64,000 nt of DNA, from contig CAWJLE010000003.1 in the NCBI GenBank assembly GCA_963843645.1, positions 372,001 to 436,000 of the forward strand. The letters run 5' to 3'. Source of the DNA: CAWJLE01 sp963843645 (GTDB lineage: Bacteria; Chloroflexota; Anaerolineae; DAOTYC01). The position numbers and the translations under genes were made by a program. This document shows positions 32,984 through 41,837 of the stretch, one piece after another. Each line of letters begins with the position of its first letter. Positions within the stretch are counted from its first letter, which is position 1. Under the pieces are notes generated by a model. It had not been told where the DNA came from and made no database searches. It saw only the letters and a program-made list of their open reading frames with translations.

Positions 32984-34402
32984 ATGTCTACAGACAGGAA
33001 CACGAATCTGGGACTGAACTCGCGCCGAGCGCTCGGGCTGGAAGGAAAATGGTGGATCCTCATCGCCATCGGCGTCGGCAGCTTCATGACGGCCCTGGAC
33101 GGCAGCGTGGTCAACACCATCCTGCCCGTGCTGAGCCAGGCCTTCGGCAGCAAGATAGAGACGGTTGAGTGGATCGTCACCGTCTACTTGCTCGTAGTCA
33201 GTGGGCTGCTGTTGACGTTCGGCCGGCTGGGCGACATGCAGGGCCATAAGCGTGTCTACGTCGCAGGGTTCGGTATCTTCGTTCTGAGCTCGGCTCTGGC
33301 CGGCATGTCACCGTCGGTCGAAGCGTTGATTGCTTTCCGCGGTCTGCAGGCGATCGGCTCGGCAATGGTGTTGGCCAACTCCCCGGCGATCCTGACGAAG
33401 GGCTTCCCGGCGAGCCAGCGGGGCCAGGCTCTGGGCATGCAGGCGACCATGACCTACCTCGGCCTCAGCGTGGGGCCGACGTTGGGCGGCTGGCTCACCA
33501 GCCAGTTCAATTGGCGGGCCGTTTTCTACATCAACGTGCCGGTCGGCGCGGCCGCTATTGCGCTCAGCCTTCTCTTCATCCACCGAGACACGGCGTCGGA
33601 AGTGCGCGAGCAGTTCGACGTAAAGGGCGCGGTGCTGTTCCTGACGGGGTTGGTCGCGCTGCTGTTGGCCCTGGATCAGGGTCAGTCGTGGGGGTGGAAT
33701 TCGTCGCGAATCCTGGGACTGGCCGGCGCCGCCGTCGTGCTGCTCGCCTCCTTCGTCGTACTGGAGGGTCGGGTGCTGTCTCCGATGCTCGACCTCAGCT
33801 TGTTTCGGCGCCGGCTCTTCTCCGCAGCAACAATCAGCGCAGTGATGAATTACATATGCGTGTACGGCGTTCTGTTTATGATGCCGTTCTACTTCATCCA
33901 AGGACGTGGCTTCAGCCCGGCGCGCGCAGGTTTGATCCTGAGCGTGCAGCCTGTGATCATGGCGATTGCGGCGCCCTTGAGTGGCACATTGTCGGACAAA
34001 ATCGGGTCGAGGTTGCCGGGAACGGTGGGCATGGCAATCCTGGGAGTTGGATTGTGGCTGCTCTCAGGATTGGGAGCTGACTCGTCACTGGCACGCGTGG
34101 CGATGGGCCTGGGCGTGACCGGGCTGGGCACGGGCATCTTCATCTCGCCGAACAACAGCGCTCTCCTCGGTTCGGCGCCGCTCAACCGACGGGGCATTGC
34201 CTCCGGCGTGCTGGCCACGGCGCGCAACGTCGGCATGGTCCTCGGCGTCGGCCTTGCGGGCGCCGTTTTCACGACGGTTGTAGCGGCGCATGGAGGAGAA
34301 GCCGCCCCGTCGGCGCTGTTCAACGGAGTGGCGGCGGCCATGCGGGTGGGGGCGGGCGCCGCCGTCATTGGCGCGCTGACGTCTGCGGTGCGCGGGACCT
34401 GA
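32984..34402 (+). CDS. MFS drug exporter, DHA2 (EmrB/QacA) family
   Basis: A 472-residue polytopic protein with about 14 hydrophobic segments. Motif D1 (FMTALDGSVVNTILPVL) in TM1, motif A in the loop after TM2 (LTFGRLGDMQGHKRVYVAG), motif B in TM4 (IAFRGLQAIGSAMVLANSPA) and motif C in TM5 (GLSVGPTLGGWLTSQFNWRAVFYINVPVG) define a proton-driven DHA2 exporter. ATG 32984 follows AAAAGGG. It converges with the DUF169 gene across 25 bp. Substrate unknown; the regulator upstream is a possible controller. Confidence 0.9.
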   Translation: MSTDRNTNLGLNSRRALGLEGKWWILIAIGVGSFMTALDGSVVNTILPVLSQAFGSKIETVEWIVTVYLLVVSGLLLTFGRLGDMQGHKRVYVAGFGIFVLSSALAGMSPSVEALIAFRGLQAIGSAMVLANSPAILTKGFPASQRGQALGMQATMTYLGLSVGPTLGGWLTSQFNWRAVFYINVPVGAAAIALSLLFIHRDTASEVREQFDVKGAVLFLTGLVALLLALDQGQSWGWNSSRILGLAGAAVVLLASFVVLEGRVLSPMLDLSLFRRRLFSAATISAVMNYICVYGVLFMMPFYFIQGRGFSPARAGLILSVQPVIMAIAAPLSGTLSDKIGSRLPGTVGMAILGVGLWLLSGLGADSSLARVAMGLGVTGLGTGIFISPNNSALLGSAPLNRRGIASGVLATARNVGMVLGVGLAGAVFTTVVAAHGGEAAPSALFNGVAAAMRVGAGAAVIGALTSAVRGT

Positions 34403-34427
34403 GCCTGCGGACCGGAGAATGGGCCTG

Positions 34428-35201
34428 CTAAGCGGGGCCGGCGTTCAACCGTTCGCGGACGATGGACCAGGAATTCGTGATGAGGAACGACTCGTCCATG
34501 TAGCCGATCAGGGTCTCGAATCGCTTCATCGGCACGGCGAAGGTCAAAGTGTTGGCAGGCACGAAGGGCCGGGCCGACACGTCGAACATGCCGAGCACTG
34601 CGCGAGGATGGCTGGAGTCCTTCTCCATATACGGGCTGTGCACGATCGACGAACAACCCGAGCCCATCGGGGCGATGACCGCATTCAGTTCCGCGCTGTC
34701 GTAGTTGGCCAGGGCGAACAGACCTGAGAGTACATCGGGCGGTGCAAAGAAGATAACCACCTCCGGTGTGTCGATCTCTTCCAGCCGGTCCCAGCGCTTG
34801 AAAACGATGAAGCGTCCGGGAGCCTTCATCGGTGGAGCGTGCTTCACAAAATCGTTCACCAATTCCGGAGTGCGCTTGTAGCGCTCGCCCTCCAGTTTTC
34901 CCGTGATGCCGCAAGAAAGAAAGTAGCTGAAATTGGGCGGAACCTCCTGTTTGAAGCCCAGAAAGCGTTTGCCGCCGAAGCAGCCGACGGACTCAGCGTT
35001 CAGAGCAATCGACTGGCCTTTGCGGGCGAGGGCCAGCTGCCCAATGACGCATCGCGGCAAGGCGCCAGACCCTCCAGACGATTTGGGTGGCAACTCGGCC
35101 CGGTTTTCGTCGTCCGTATAGTAAAACGTGATGGGCAGCTCTGCTCCCGGGAAGTACTTGGCCCAACTCTCGAGGAACTGCGCTTTCAATTTCATATCCA
35201 T
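34428..35201 (-). CDS. DUF169 family protein
   Basis: A 257-residue protein of the DUF169 family, common in anaerobes and Chloroflexota and of unknown biochemical role. Typical segments are NAESVGCFGGKRFLGF, PEVVIFFAPPDVLSGLFALANYD and APMGSGCSSIVHSPY, with conserved cysteines that suggest cofactor or metal binding. ATG 35201 follows GGAGGTGACTG; an ATG two codons on (35195) is possible. A perfect 10-bp inverted repeat lies directly upstream of the ribosome site (35215-35239), pointing to regulation of this gene. Confidence 0.85.
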   Translation of the reverse strand: MDMKLKAQFLESWAKYFPGAELPITFYYTDDENRAELPPKSSGGSGALPRCVIGQLALARKGQSIALNAESVGCFGGKRFLGFKQEVPPNFSYFLSCGITGKLEGERYKRTPELVNDFVKHAPPMKAPGRFIVFKRWDRLEEIDTPEVVIFFAPPDVLSGLFALANYDSAELNAVIAPMGSGCSSIVHSPYMEKDSSHPRAVLGMFDVSARPFVPANTLTFAVPMKRFETLIGYMDESFLITNSWSIVRERLNAGPA

Positions 35202-35214
35202 CAGTCACCTCCGA

Positions 35215-35239
35215 GTAGAATCAGGATAGCTGATTCTAC
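35215..35239. promoter_or_regulatory. 10-bp inverted repeat upstream of DUF169 gene
   Basis: GTAGAATCAG (35215-35224), spacer GATAG, CTGATTCTAC (35230-35239). It is adjacent to the minus-strand ribosome site of the 35201 start, so it may be an operator or an mRNA hairpin. Confidence 0.6.
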
Positions 35240-35350
35240 CACAGGTTTGATCGGCGAACGAAGTGCAGTAGAATACCTCGACTCCAGGAAAGGCAAGAGC
35301 CGGGGCGCTTGACCCCGGCTCAGTGCACAAAGGAGGAGAAGAAAGTTTGT

Positions 35351-35425
35351 ATGGGTGGTGAGGCTCACAAACCAGTTTCACCAGCTACTTGCCCGCCGCA
35401 AGTGCTCCCTGAGTGCGTTTGCTGA
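35351..35425 (+). CDS. Candidate 24-residue small peptide
   Basis: An ATG at 35351 opens a 24-codon frame ending in TGA at 35423-35425 and containing three Cys and several Pro. The purine-rich AAAGGAGGAG at 35329-35338 is a near-perfect anti-anti-Shine-Dalgarno sequence but lies about 12 nt from the ATG, longer than optimal. It could be a leader peptide for the downstream methyltransferase gene. Evidence is limited to the ribosome-site match. Confidence 0.25.
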   Translation: MGGEAHKPVSPATCPPQVLPECVC

Positions 35426-35602
35426 TCCATGAGCCACACCACATTCTGTTACTACTATATCACGGAAGCGACGGAGCCGCTGAACGTTTACCCTACGCGG
35501 AGCATACGTTCAGGCGACAGAAGCTCATCATGCAAACGAGGAAGTCGCGCGGTGGCGCCCGCAACACCGATAGGGAAGAACAGATCTTAAGGAGGCGAAA
35601 TC

Positions 35603-36485
35603 ATGTCCCAGAGTCTTGTCGAATGGCTGAAATCGGGACCCGTCCTGGTCGCGGACGGAGCCACCGGCACCATGCTGCAGGCTGCCGGCCTGCCTGCGGG
35701 TGTCATTCCAGAGCAGTGGAATCTGGAGCAGCCGGCCAAGATCACAGCGCTGCATCAGGCGTATCTGGAGGCGGGGTCCAGGATCATCGTGTCGAACACT
35801 TTCGGCGGCAACCGGATCAAGCTGGGACGGGCGAAGCAGGCCGACCTGGCCCCGGAGACCAATCGCCGCGCCGTGGAACTCGCGCGCGCGGCGGCTGAGC
35901 CATACGGCGCATTCGTGGCTGCCGACATGGGACCGACCGGCGAGCTGCTGGAACCGTACGGTGAGATGACTTTCGCGGCAGCGGTCGAAACCTACGCCGA
36001 ACAGGCGCGCTTCCTGGCTGAGGCCGGCGCCGACGCGCTGTGGTTGGAGACGCTCAGCGACGTCAACGAGGCTCGCGCGGCCATCGAGGGTATCCAGAAG
36101 GTGACCGCGTTGCCGATCCTGTGCTCATTCAGCTTCGATAGCCATGGGCGTACCATGATGGGGCTCACCCCTAAGAAGGCCGCCGAGACGCTCGGATCAT
36201 TGGGTCTCGCCGCGCTGGGCGCAAACTGCGGCGCGAGTCTCGAGGACACCGTCGAGGCGGTGACGGCGATCGCCGGCGTGCTTCCCGGACCTGCCGTTGA
36301 TTGCGAAACCGAATGCCGGCCTGCCGCGCCTCATAGACGGGCGATCGGTATACGACACCACACCGGAAGAAATGGCCGGGTATGCCGTGCGTTTCGTGGC
36401 GCAAGGCGCTCGCATCGTGGGTGGGTGCTGCGGCAGCACTCCGGCGCACATCGCTGCTATTGCAGAAGCAGTCAAAACCGCGTAA
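35603..36485 (+). CDS. Homocysteine S-methyltransferase family protein (one frameshift)
   Basis: A TIM-barrel methyltransferase of about 293 residues corresponding to the homocysteine-binding module of MetH/MmuM/BHMT, which transfers a methyl group to homocysteine thiolate held on zinc. VLVADGATGTMLQAAGLP starts the barrel, SNTFGGNRIKLG follows, LGANCG gives the first zinc Cys and IVGGCCGSTPAHI the other two. A one-base slip near 36290 changes frame from GVLPGP to LPLIAKPNAGLPRLIDG. ATG 35603 follows AAGGAGG. No cobalamin-binding module is attached. It could be a methionine synthase subunit or a corrinoid-protein partner. Confidence 0.85.
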
Positions 36486-36750
36486 ATCACCTCGAATCGG
36501 GGTATCGACGAGCGGCGCTGTTCGGCCGCCGGTCTGAGAATTGCGTAGAGCCAATAGGCACCTTATGCGATCACTCTGATTGGCGGATGAGCAGGCCGCT
36601 CGTCTTTGCGTCTCAGTGGCAGAAGCCAATTTACACCAATTGCAGAAATTGCGACGACCTACCCGTAACGTTTTCCGTTTTCAGTCGGTATCATGTCCAT
36701 AGGGGTTTTGGAGCATGCCCCGCGTGACCCAGATCGAAAACGGAGGAACT

Positions 36751-37764
36751 ATGGAAATCTCACGCCGAGACTTTCTCAGGTATACCGTCGCGAGCGCCGC
36801 CGCTCTTGGCCTGAGCAGTCTGCAATTGACGCGCCTTCAGGATGCTCTGGCCAGCGAGACGAGCCCCGCCGTCATTTGGCTGAGCGGCTCGGGCTGCACC
36901 GGATGCTCTATGTCACTCCTGAACGCGGTCAACCCGACGATCGATCAGGTGCTGCTCAATACCATCAGCCTGAAGTATCATCCCAACCTCATGGCTGCGG
37001 CCGGGGACCTAGCCGTTCAGGCCGCTCGGTCGACTCAGCAGGCGGGGGGCTACATCCTGGTCGTGGAAGGGGCGATTCCAACGGCGAGCGGCGGGCGCTA
37101 CTGCTACGTGTGGGACGAAGGCGGTCAAGCAGTCACTATGGCAAGCGCCGTACAATCGCTGGCCGCGAAGGCCAGCAAGATCGTCGCGGTCGGTACGTGC
37201 GCTTCGTTTGGTGGCATCCCGAAAGCCTATTCCCCGGCCGGCGCCCAGGGTGTGGGTGCCTTCCTCGGGAAGTCGGTCATCAACATCCCGGGCTGTCCGG
37301 CGCACCCCGATTGGATTGTCGGCTCGCTGGCCCAACTGGTCGCCGGCACGACTCCGGCGTTGGACAGCAACGGCCGGCCGACGGCCTACTTCGGCGGTGA
37401 GGCGATTCACGAACGGTGCCCTCGCGAGGAGGATGATGAGGATCACCAGCTGGCCTTCGGCATCGATGGGGCCTGCCTGAGAGGCGAAGGCTGTAAGGGG
37501 CCACACACCCACTGCGATTGCGACAAGCGCAAGTGGAACAACAAACAAAGCTACTGCATCGGCGTTAACGGCCTGTGTATCGGTTGCACCGAACCCAGCT
37601 TTCCATCGTTTCCACTGCACTCGGCCAGTACCAGTGGCGGTGGAGGCGGAGTGACGCCGACACCACGGCCGGTGCAGACTCCAGACCCTAATTCACCCAA
37701 TTTTCGCAGGACATTTCTGCCGCGCGTCGGGGCGGCGGGCAGTAGGACGGAGGATAACGAGTAA
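36751..37764 (+). CDS. [NiFe] hydrogenase small subunit
   Basis: The Fe-S electron-transfer subunit of an uptake-type hydrogenase, 337 residues. The Tat signal SRRDFLRYTVASAAALGLSS at the N-terminus indicates export of the folded dimer. IWLSGSGCTGCSMSLLN carries the first proximal cluster cysteines, VGTCASFGGI and NIPGCPAHPDWI the others. HERC, GACLRGEGCKGP and CIGVNGLCIGCTEPSFP supply medial/distal cluster ligands. The C-terminus is a Gly-rich and Thr/Pro tail without an obvious membrane helix. ATG 36751 follows GGAGG; the upstream start at 36715 lacks one. The stop directly abuts the large-subunit ATG. Confidence 0.92.
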   Translation: MEISRRDFLRYTVASAAALGLSSLQLTRLQDALASETSPAVIWLSGSGCTGCSMSLLNAVNPTIDQVLLNTISLKYHPNLMAAAGDLAVQAARSTQQAGGYILVVEGAIPTASGGRYCYVWDEGGQAVTMASAVQSLAAKASKIVAVGTCASFGGIPKAYSPAGAQGVGAFLGKSVINIPGCPAHPDWIVGSLAQLVAGTTPALDSNGRPTAYFGGEAIHERCPREEDDEDHQLAFGIDGACLRGEGCKGPHTHCDCDKRKWNNKQSYCIGVNGLCIGCTEPSFPSFPLHSASTSGGGGGVTPTPRPVQTPDPNSPNFRRTFLPRVGAAGSRTEDNE

Positions 37765-39132
37765 ATGGCAACGACGATCAAGATCGATCCGGCAACCCGC
37801 GTTGAGGGCCACCTTAAGGTGGAAGTTCAGAATGATGGGGGACACGTCATTTCCGCGAAAAGCAGCGGCATGATGTTTCGAGGTTTTGAGAATCTGCTGA
37901 TCGGCAAAGACCCCCGTGATGCGGCCCACATTACGCAGCGGATCTGTGGAGTGTGCCCAATTTGCCACGCCATGGCCTCGTGCCTCGCGCAGGAGGCTGC
38001 GGCCGGGCAGACTGCGCCAGACAATGCCCGCCTGATTCGCAACCTGATCCTGGGCGCGGATTTCCTTCACTCGCACATCCTGCACTTCTACCACCTGGCC
38101 GTCCTGAGCTATATCAAGGGACCCAATATGCCGCCCTGGACCCCGACCTTCGAGGTCGACCTGCGATTGAATCCGACAGACAACCAACGTCTTGTCGACC
38201 ACTACGTCCAGGCCCTGACTGCCCGACGGCAGGCTCATGAGATGGGCGCTATCCTGGGGGGTAAGCTGCCGCACACAGTGGCATACGAATTCGGGGGCGT
38301 CGTCACCGTGCCCACCTCATCCATGATCAACCGATTCCGCACGTATCTGGACGGAGTGACTGCCTTCATCGACAACGTCTATCTGCCGGACGTCGATTTG
38401 TTGGCGGGTGTCTATTCCGACTACTATGAGATTGGCCGTGGTTACGGCAATCTGCTTGCGTTCGGCGTGTTCGATCTGAATGCCAGTGGCTCATCGAAGC
38501 TGCTCCGACGGGGACGTATCCTGGATGCCTCGACCAACGTGCAGAGCGTGGACGTAAGCCAGATCGTCGAATTCAACCAGTACTCCTGGTATAGCGGCTC
38601 CGCCGAAAACCCCATGCAGGGCGTCACGCAGCCTAGCCCAGACAAATCCGACGCGTATTCCTGGCTCAAATCACCGCGTTACGGCGGAGTCGCGTACGAG
38701 ACGGGTCCCCTGGCGCGAATGTGGATCAATGGGGACTATCGCCGAGGGATCTCGGTGATGGACCGGCATCAGGCGCGAGCGCGCGAGACGAGTAAGATCG
38801 CGCATGCCATGGGGGACTGGCTGTCGCAAATCGATCTATCCAAGGCGTCCTTCCAACGTATCCCCGTCCCGGTCGCAGGCTCGGGCATCGGGCTAACCGA
38901 AGCTCCACGCGGTGCGCTCGGGCATTGGCTGAAGGTCAGCGCAGGAAAAGTCACCACGTACCAGATCCTGACGCCGACCTGTTGGAATTTCTCCCCCAAG
39001 GACGATCTGGGTGCGGCGGGGCCGCTGGAGAAGGCGCTCGAAGGCACGCCGATTGCCGACGGCATGCAGCCAGTTGAGGTTCAGCGGGTGGTGCAATCAT
39101 ACGATCCCTGCTTATCGTGTGCGGTGCACTAG
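37765..39132 (+). CDS. [NiFe] hydrogenase large subunit without C-terminal extension
   Basis: The catalytic Ni-Fe subunit, 455 residues. RICGVCPICHA at 59-69 contains the N-terminal nickel cysteines (C61, C64), and DPCLSCAVH at 447-455 the C-terminal pair (C449, C452). The reading frame stops right after His455, the residue that normally precedes the maturation cleavage site; most large subunits have an extra tail of about 15-30 residues removed by a HyaD/HybD-type protease. Lack of a tail is known in sensory (HupV/HoxC-type) and some energy-converting enzymes. ATG 37765 abuts the small-subunit stop. No hyp maturation or cytochrome b genes are in the window. Confidence 0.92.
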   Translation: MATTIKIDPATRVEGHLKVEVQNDGGHVISAKSSGMMFRGFENLLIGKDPRDAAHITQRICGVCPICHAMASCLAQEAAAGQTAPDNARLIRNLILGADFLHSHILHFYHLAVLSYIKGPNMPPWTPTFEVDLRLNPTDNQRLVDHYVQALTARRQAHEMGAILGGKLPHTVAYEFGGVVTVPTSSMINRFRTYLDGVTAFIDNVYLPDVDLLAGVYSDYYEIGRGYGNLLAFGVFDLNASGSSKLLRRGRILDASTNVQSVDVSQIVEFNQYSWYSGSAENPMQGVTQPSPDKSDAYSWLKSPRYGGVAYETGPLARMWINGDYRRGISVMDRHQARARETSKIAHAMGDWLSQIDLSKASFQRIPVPVAGSGIGLTEAPRGALGHWLKVSAGKVTTYQILTPTCWNFSPKDDLGAAGPLEKALEGTPIADGMQPVEVQRVVQSYDPCLSCAVH

Positions 39133-39191
39133 GCGGCAGAGAGAGCCAGGCAAAGCAGTCTCGCCGGGCCTTTCCCTGAGCATCGTACGAT

Positions 39192-39304
39192 CGAGTTAAG
39201 ACGACCCTGGAAGGTCGCCCGATCGGCCATGCGCGGTCACGCGTCACACCTCAGCGTGCTCCGAGCGGCACCGGTCAGGCGATCGTCCAGGGTCGTCTTA
39301 ACTC
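39192..39304. repeat. 20-bp perfect inverted repeat flanking 73 bp between convergent genes
   Basis: 39192-39211 (CGAGTTAAGACGACCCTGGA) is the exact complement of 39285-39304. It lies between the hydrogenase large subunit (stop 39132) and the histidine kinase (stop 39312). The enclosed 73 bp is GC-rich and contains short GATCG repeats, but no coding sequence is evident. Confidence 0.85.
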
Positions 39305-39311
39305 GCGACGG

Positions 39312-40565
39312 CTACTGTCCGGTGATGGGTATCTCGATACTGAACGTGGCGCCGCGATCGCTGAGGCAGGACAGCTCAATGTGACCACGATGTTCCGACG
39401 CCAGACTTCGGCATACCGCGAGTCCCAGACCAGCGTGGCGTTGGGAGTCCTTGGTCGTAAAGAATGGTCTGAAGATGGCGTCCCTCATGACGTCAGGGAC
39501 GCCGGGTCCGTCATCCTCGAACTCGATGCGGATGGAAGACGGCGCCGCACCGACGCACGTGGTTCGGACTGTAATGTGGCCCTTTTCGGCACTGGACATA
39601 ATAGACTGGTGGGCATTCATCAGCACGTTCAGGAAGATGATCTGCATTTTGTAGGGGTCGGCCACGGTAAGAGGAAGGTCTCGATCGAGCTCCAGAGAGA
39701 CGGCAACATTGTGTTTCTCGAGCTCGTAGGTCTGCAAGGCAATGCTCTCGTGCAACAATTCGTTGATGTCGACCAACTCTGGGCCGCCGTTTTTGCGCCG
39801 GGCAAAGTTTAGCATATTCCCGACGATGTGAGACATGCGCTCTGCCTCGCTGTAGACGCGCCGGAGGTAGCTGTTCTCTTGCGGCGAGTGAAGGCCGCCT
39901 TCGAGCAGAAGCTGAGAATAGCCGAGAACCGAAGTCAGGCAGTTGTTGAGCTGGTGCGCGACCGCATTGACCGTTTGGTCGCTGAGGGTCGATTTGGCCA
40001 ACTCCATGACTCGCGCCTGCGTCGCCGAGAGGGTCTCGGCCAGATCGCGGATCTCGCGCGATCGAGCCCCGGCCGCGAGGGCCGTTCTGGACTGGATCGC
40101 CAGCAGTCTGAGCAGGGCTAAGCCGGCTTGCTGCTGCATCGCTGGAAGAGTGACGATGACGAAAGCCGCTCGATCGGCGTCAGCCAACGGTACGACATGC
40201 AGGTCGGCCCGGTCTTGGAGCCAGCTTTCCACCGCCGCGGCAAAGACAGGTCGATCCGCGGTCAGACGGATCGGCTCGCTGCCCGTGTCGGATGTCAGTT
40301 GGTTCAGGTAGGGGAGCAGCCGCCCCTCGCGGGGCAGGCACCGATCGAGGTGCGAGCCAGCCCATAGCTTCACACCGTTGTCGCCGGTTTCACGCCAGGC
40401 GGTCAGGCTCGAAAAACCGATCCCGTGAAGGAAAGAAACGATTGCACGGAAGTATGCGGGAGTCGTCGCGGTGTCCCACGGAATCGCGGCCAGACCGCTC
40501 AACCAGGCCAGGGGACACGTCTCTTCTTCCAGCCGAATTGACGGCGACGTTAATTCCTCGGTCAT
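39312..40565 (-). CDS. Soluble sensor histidine kinase
   Basis: A 417-residue kinase without membrane segments. Residues 20-160 look like a GAF-type sensor region. The H-box NAVAHQLNNCLTSVLGYSQLLLEGG (H near residue 209) is of the HisKA class in which Asn follows (H-x-L-N-N), then N-box FLNVLMNAHQSIM, EFEDDGPGVPD and AGLGLAVCRSLASEHRGHI for ATP binding. ATG 40565 follows AAGGTGG; an upstream start at 40574 lies inside that sequence. It lies 1.2 kb from a CheY-like regulator in the same orientation (41321-41725), a possible partner. Confidence 0.85.
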   Translation of the reverse strand: MTEELTSPSIRLEEETCPLAWLSGLAAIPWDTATTPAYFRAIVSFLHGIGFSSLTAWRETGDNGVKLWAGSHLDRCLPREGRLLPYLNQLTSDTGSEPIRLTADRPVFAAAVESWLQDRADLHVVPLADADRAAFVIVTLPAMQQQAGLALLRLLAIQSRTALAAGARSREIRDLAETLSATQARVMELAKSTLSDQTVNAVAHQLNNCLTSVLGYSQLLLEGGLHSPQENSYLRRVYSEAERMSHIVGNMLNFARRKNGGPELVDINELLHESIALQTYELEKHNVAVSLELDRDLPLTVADPYKMQIIFLNVLMNAHQSIMSSAEKGHITVRTTCVGAAPSSIRIEFEDDGPGVPDVMRDAIFRPFFTTKDSQRHAGLGLAVCRSLASEHRGHIELSCLSDRGATFSIEIPITGQ

Positions 40566-40625
40566 GCACACCACCTTGCCGATGCGTCCGGCGTCGTAGT
40601 TCTGGTAAACACAATGTAATCTCGA

Positions 40626-40655
40626 TTTCGCTTTTGAAGCGCCTCATGATATAAT
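40626..40655 (+). promoter_or_regulatory. Extended -10 promoter of the TPR gene
   Basis: TGATATAAT (TG at 40647-40648, TATAAT at 40650-40655) with only a weak -35 (TTTCGC at 40626-40631), leader of about 50 nt to ATG 40714. Confidence 0.5.
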
Positions 40656-40713
40656 ACATGCGCAAACGGCAGTGTGCGCCAGCAGCCAGCAACGACACGG
40701 GAAGGAACGAACG

Positions 40714-41269
40714 ATGCCACAACCGGACAATCAGCTGCGAAATGGAATTGCGGCCGTGAAGGCCGGCAAGAAAGAGGACGCTCGCCGGATTTTGACGGCT
40801 GTCGTTCAGCAGAGCCCAGAGAGTGAAGAAGCCTGGCTATGGCTTGCCGCGGCTGCGGCATCACCCCGTGACACGTTGGCGTGCCTGAAACGCGTTCTGG
40901 CTATCAACCCTCAGAATGCGAAAGCCGCGGCCGGCGTGCGATGGGCCACGGCGCAACTGGAAAAGGATCAACCTGTAGGTCAGCCCGCTCCGCCACCAAT
41001 CGTGCCTGAACCTTCACGGGTACAGAGCACGGATGCCCTCGGGACGAAACCGGTTCGCATCGCTCCCGCCCCTGACGCCAAACCGGATATTGGCAAACTG
41101 GCTGCAGAAACGATTGAGCCTGATTTCGGAGAGTCCGGAGCCGGAGCCCGAACTGACAGTCAAGACAAAGCGTGCCTTCATTGCTAACCTGGTCGTCGGC
41201 GTCCTGGCCTTGCTGCTCATTCTGGGCCTGGTGATCATCGGCGTACTGCTGTACCAATGGCTTCATTGA
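40714..41269 (+). CDS. TPR-containing tail-anchored protein (one frameshift)
   Basis: An about 184-residue protein. Residues 5-70 (GIAAVKAGKKEDARRILTAVVQQSP ... ASPRDTLACLKRVLAINPQNAKAAAG in register) form two TPR-like helical hairpins, followed by a Pro-rich linker. A slip near 41130 moves the frame to ESPEPEPELTVKTKRAFIANLV and a C-terminal membrane helix (GVLALLLILGLVIIGVLLYQWL). The TPR domain would face the cytoplasm. ATG 40714 follows GAAGGA. Function unknown; it may scaffold a membrane complex. Confidence 0.7.
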
Positions 41270-41320
41270 GTCAATGCCGAGTCATTAGCGCAGTCTGGCC
41301 CGATCTCCAGGGGACGGAGC

Positions 41321-41725
<405 letters not shown>

Positions 41726-41837
41726 AATCAGGCCGTTACCTTTCTAGCTGGCTCGTTTCGGGGACTCATCCTCAAACGGATGTCATAGAGCGTTCTGCGA
41801 TGAGTGGCGTCGGTTACGATGATGGCATCATACACAA

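Larger units (their letters stand above)
35202..35602. other. 401-bp region between DUF169 and methyltransferase genes
   Basis: Contains four signals: the GTAGAATCAG/CTGATTCTAC dyad (35215-35239); a GAGCCGGGG/CCCCGGCTC hairpin (35297-35321); AAAGGAGGAG followed by an ATG at 35351 opening a 24-codon frame; and a CTGAACGT/ACGTTCAG dyad (35480-35513). I could not match the leader to a SAM, SAH or cobalamin riboswitch by eye. Confidence 0.5.

Noticed and set aside
39192..39304. Insertion sequence ends
   Set aside because: Only 73 bp lies between the arms, too short for a transposase, and no target duplication was seen.
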